A stretch of DNA of 7,015 nucleotides from positions 1-7,015 of the forward strand of contig CANPXI010000054.1 in NCBI GenBank assembly GCA_947585885.1, written 5' to 3'. Made by a program: the position numbers and the translations under genes. This document shows, piece after piece, positions 6,084 through 7,015 of the stretch; positions within the stretch are counted from its first letter, which is position 1; each line of letters begins with the position of its first letter. Origin of the DNA: an uncultured Bacilli bacterium (GTDB lineage Bacteria; Bacillota_I; Bacilli_A; RF39; UBA660). The notes under the pieces were generated by a model. The model searched no databases, had not been told where the DNA came from, and saw nothing but the letters and a program-made list of their open reading frames with translations.

Positions 6084-6112
6084 AAAAAAAATAAAAGAGC
6101 CTTTTGCTCTTT
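6084..6112 (-). terminator. Intrinsic terminator of the 57-residue protein gene
   Basis: On the minus strand AAAGAGC (6112-6106) pairs with GCTCTTT (6100-6094) around AAAAG and is followed by T, A and eight T. It begins nine bases after the stop codon. Confidence 0.85.
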
Positions 6113-6121
6113 CTTGTAAAT

Positions 6122-6295
6122 TTATTTAGTTCCTGATATTATTTGTACTTTACTTTTTCCATTTAGGACATTTTTACTCCATTCAAATGGTTTGTCATAT
6201 TCTTCGGGATCTTTACTATGAACGACTTTTGAAGTTTTGATATTTGTAAAAAAACCTTTTGGAAATTTAGAAATATTATTCTTTTTTTCTTTCAT
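6122..6295 (-). CDS. Small 57-residue protein of unknown function
   Basis: ATG at 6293-6295 to TAA at 6122-6124 encodes 57 residues, beginning MKEKKNNISKFPKGFFTNIK and ending SKVQIISGTK. It is basic and hydrophilic with no membrane segment or Cys; the middle (HSKDPEEYDKPFEWS) is richer in acidic and aromatic residues. I do not recognise the family. It is very likely real: AGGAG sits ten bases before the start, a near-consensus promoter lies about 33 bases further up, and a strong terminator follows the stop, so it is a complete single-gene unit. It is divergent from the methyltransferase gene and lies upstream of the orphan tail fragment. A small nucleic-acid-binding or regulatory protein is possible, but nothing in the sequence decides this. 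Confidence 0.8.
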   Translation of the reverse strand: MKEKKNNISKFPKGFFTNIKTSKVVHSKDPEEYDKPFEWSKNVLNGKSKVQIISGTK

Positions 6296-6327
6296 AGTTA
6301 ACTCACTCCTTTTAATACTTTTAGATT

Positions 6328-6356
6328 ATTATATTATTTTATGTTAAAGATTACAA
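6328..6356 (-). promoter_or_regulatory. Promoter of the 57-residue protein gene
   Basis: On the minus strand TTGTAA (6356-6351), 17 bases, then TATAAT (6333-6328), the same two boxes and spacing as the hemW promoter. The start would be near 6321, leaving about 26 bases of leader with a strong ribosome site. Confidence 0.75.
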
Positions 6357-6398
6357 TATCTAAATAAGAGGTACTCTCTTTTAATTTATTATTAAAAA

Positions 6399-6407
6399 TG
6401 GTAGAAT
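6399..6407 (+). promoter_or_regulatory. Possible extended -10 promoter of the methyltransferase gene
   Basis: TGGTAGAAT fits an extended -10 (TG-N-TAGAAT), while only a poor TTTTAA lies at -35 distance. The start would be near 6414, leaving about 12 bases that begin with the AGGTGA ribosome site. This is the best candidate in the 130-base divergent gap but not a strong one. Confidence 0.35.
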
Positions 6408-6425
6408 TTATTTAGGTGAATGAAA

Positions 6426-7015
6426 ATGAATTTATCTAAAGATTGGAAAGATTATGAATTAATAGATGCATCTCGTGGTGAAAAGTTAGAAAGATGGGGA
6501 AGTTTTGTTTTACTTAGACCTGACCCTCAAGTTATATGGGATAATGGAGACTTATTTAGTAAATATAAGAATAAAATTGATGCAGTATATCATAGAAGCA
6601 AGACTGGTGGAGGTTACTGGGAAAATTTAAAAAGCGTTCCTAGTAGTTGGTGTATAAAGTACAAAAATCTTAATTTTAATGTTAAAGAGATGGGATTTAA
6701 GCATACTGGTGTTTTTCCTGAGCAAGCAGTTAATTGGGATTATATGTATGAAAAAATTAAAAATAGTAATAGAAAGATAAAAGTTCTTAATTTGTTTGGC
6801 TATACTGGAGGAGCGACTATTATGTGTATGAGTGCAGGAGCACATGTGACACATGTTGATTCTTCTCGCGGAATGGTTGATTGGTGTAAGGAAAATGTTA
6901 AGAGTTCTAATTTAGATCAAAGTAATGTTAGATATATTGTGGAAGACGCGATTAAGTTTGTAAAACGTGAAGTAAGACGCGGAAATAAATATGATGCTAT
7001 TATTATGGATCCACC
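6426..7015 (+). CDS. Class I SAM-dependent methyltransferase, RlmI/RlmK-like (3' end cut by window edge)
   Basis: Encodes 196 residues plus a partial codon of a methyltransferase that is usually close to 290 residues. The opening WKDYELIDASRGEKLERWG and RPDPQVIW (31-38), then GFKHTGVFPEQAVNWD (90-105), are typical of a Bacillota branch related to 23S rRNA cytosine-C5 methyltransferases (COG1092 type). Motif I is VLNLFGYTGGA (120-130), the acidic residue for the SAM ribose is D145 in HVDSS, and motif IV begins at D195 with DPP at the edge. The N-terminal PUA domain of E. coli RlmI is absent. An rRNA target is inferred from family only. Start: ATG 6426-6428 has AGGTGA six bases upstream; ATG 6420 is in frame but touches the ribosome site, so it is less likely. 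Confidence 0.92.
   Translation, partial: MNLSKDWKDYELIDASRGEKLERWGSFVLLRPDPQVIWDNGDLFSKYKNKIDAVYHRSKTGGGYWENLKSVPSSWCIKYKNLNFNVKEMGFKHTGVFPEQAVNWDYMYEKIKNSNRKIKVLNLFGYTGGATIMCMSAGAHVTHVDSSRGMVDWCKENVKSSNLDQSNVRYIVEDAIKFVKREVRRGNKYDAIIMDP

Noticed and set aside
6367..6377. AGAG-GTA-CTCT inverted repeat between the divergent genes as an operator.
   Set aside because: Only four pairs around three bases, in low-complexity AT-rich sequence; too weak to claim.
6627..6854. Minus-strand open frame of 75 codons within the methyltransferase gene.
   Set aside because: It lies opposite conserved methyltransferase motifs and has no ribosome site.
1..7015. CRISPR array or insertion sequence.
   Set aside because: No regularly spaced short repeats, no transposase frame and no terminal inverted repeats were found.

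Overview
The window looks like the chromosome of a very AT-rich Bacillota-type bacterium. Shine-Dalgarno sites are strong, promoters are close to the sigma-A consensus, UGA is used as a stop, UGG encodes Trp, and both tRNAs carry an encoded CCA end. I cannot place it to genus. Both edges cut through genes.

Layout, left to right. (1) 1-3438, minus strand: a two-gene operon for a heterodimeric ABC multidrug-type exporter. The first gene (1360-3438) is complete and carries a degenerate ATP site. The second (1-1360) overlaps it by one base and is cut by the window edge. A promoter and a 9-4-9 palindrome lie in the short gap upstream. (2) 3507-4589, minus: a HemW-like radical SAM protein, with a promoter so close that the mRNA would be leaderless or nearly so. 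(3) 4671-4917, plus: promoter, tRNA-Ile(GAT), tRNA-Glu(TTC) and an intrinsic terminator. (4) 4924-6112: an accessory-looking island. One intact gene (5026-5784, minus) encodes a 252-residue protein resembling the C-terminal domain of phage MuF-type polyproteins (PBECR nuclease-like group; tentative). Its coding tail is repeated as an orphan fragment upstream (5892-6082) and a shorter one downstream (4924-4992). (5) 6122-6295, minus: a 57-residue protein of unknown function with its own promoter and terminator. (6) 6426-7015, plus: the first two thirds of a class I SAM-dependent methyltransferase of the RlmI/RlmK-like group.

Regions 1-3, 5 and 6 read as ordinary chromosome with short, self-contained transcription units. 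Region 4, beside the tRNA genes, is where foreign DNA would be expected and is the most unusual part. The 170-bp repeats there align without a gap at about 85% identity. Their differences cluster in one 19-bp stretch where both copies can form a hairpin and the stem changes keep pairing. The third fragment meets a much larger nested stem-loop at the equivalent place. This suggests a selected RNA or DNA structure inside the tail of this gene family, but three copies in one window cannot prove it.
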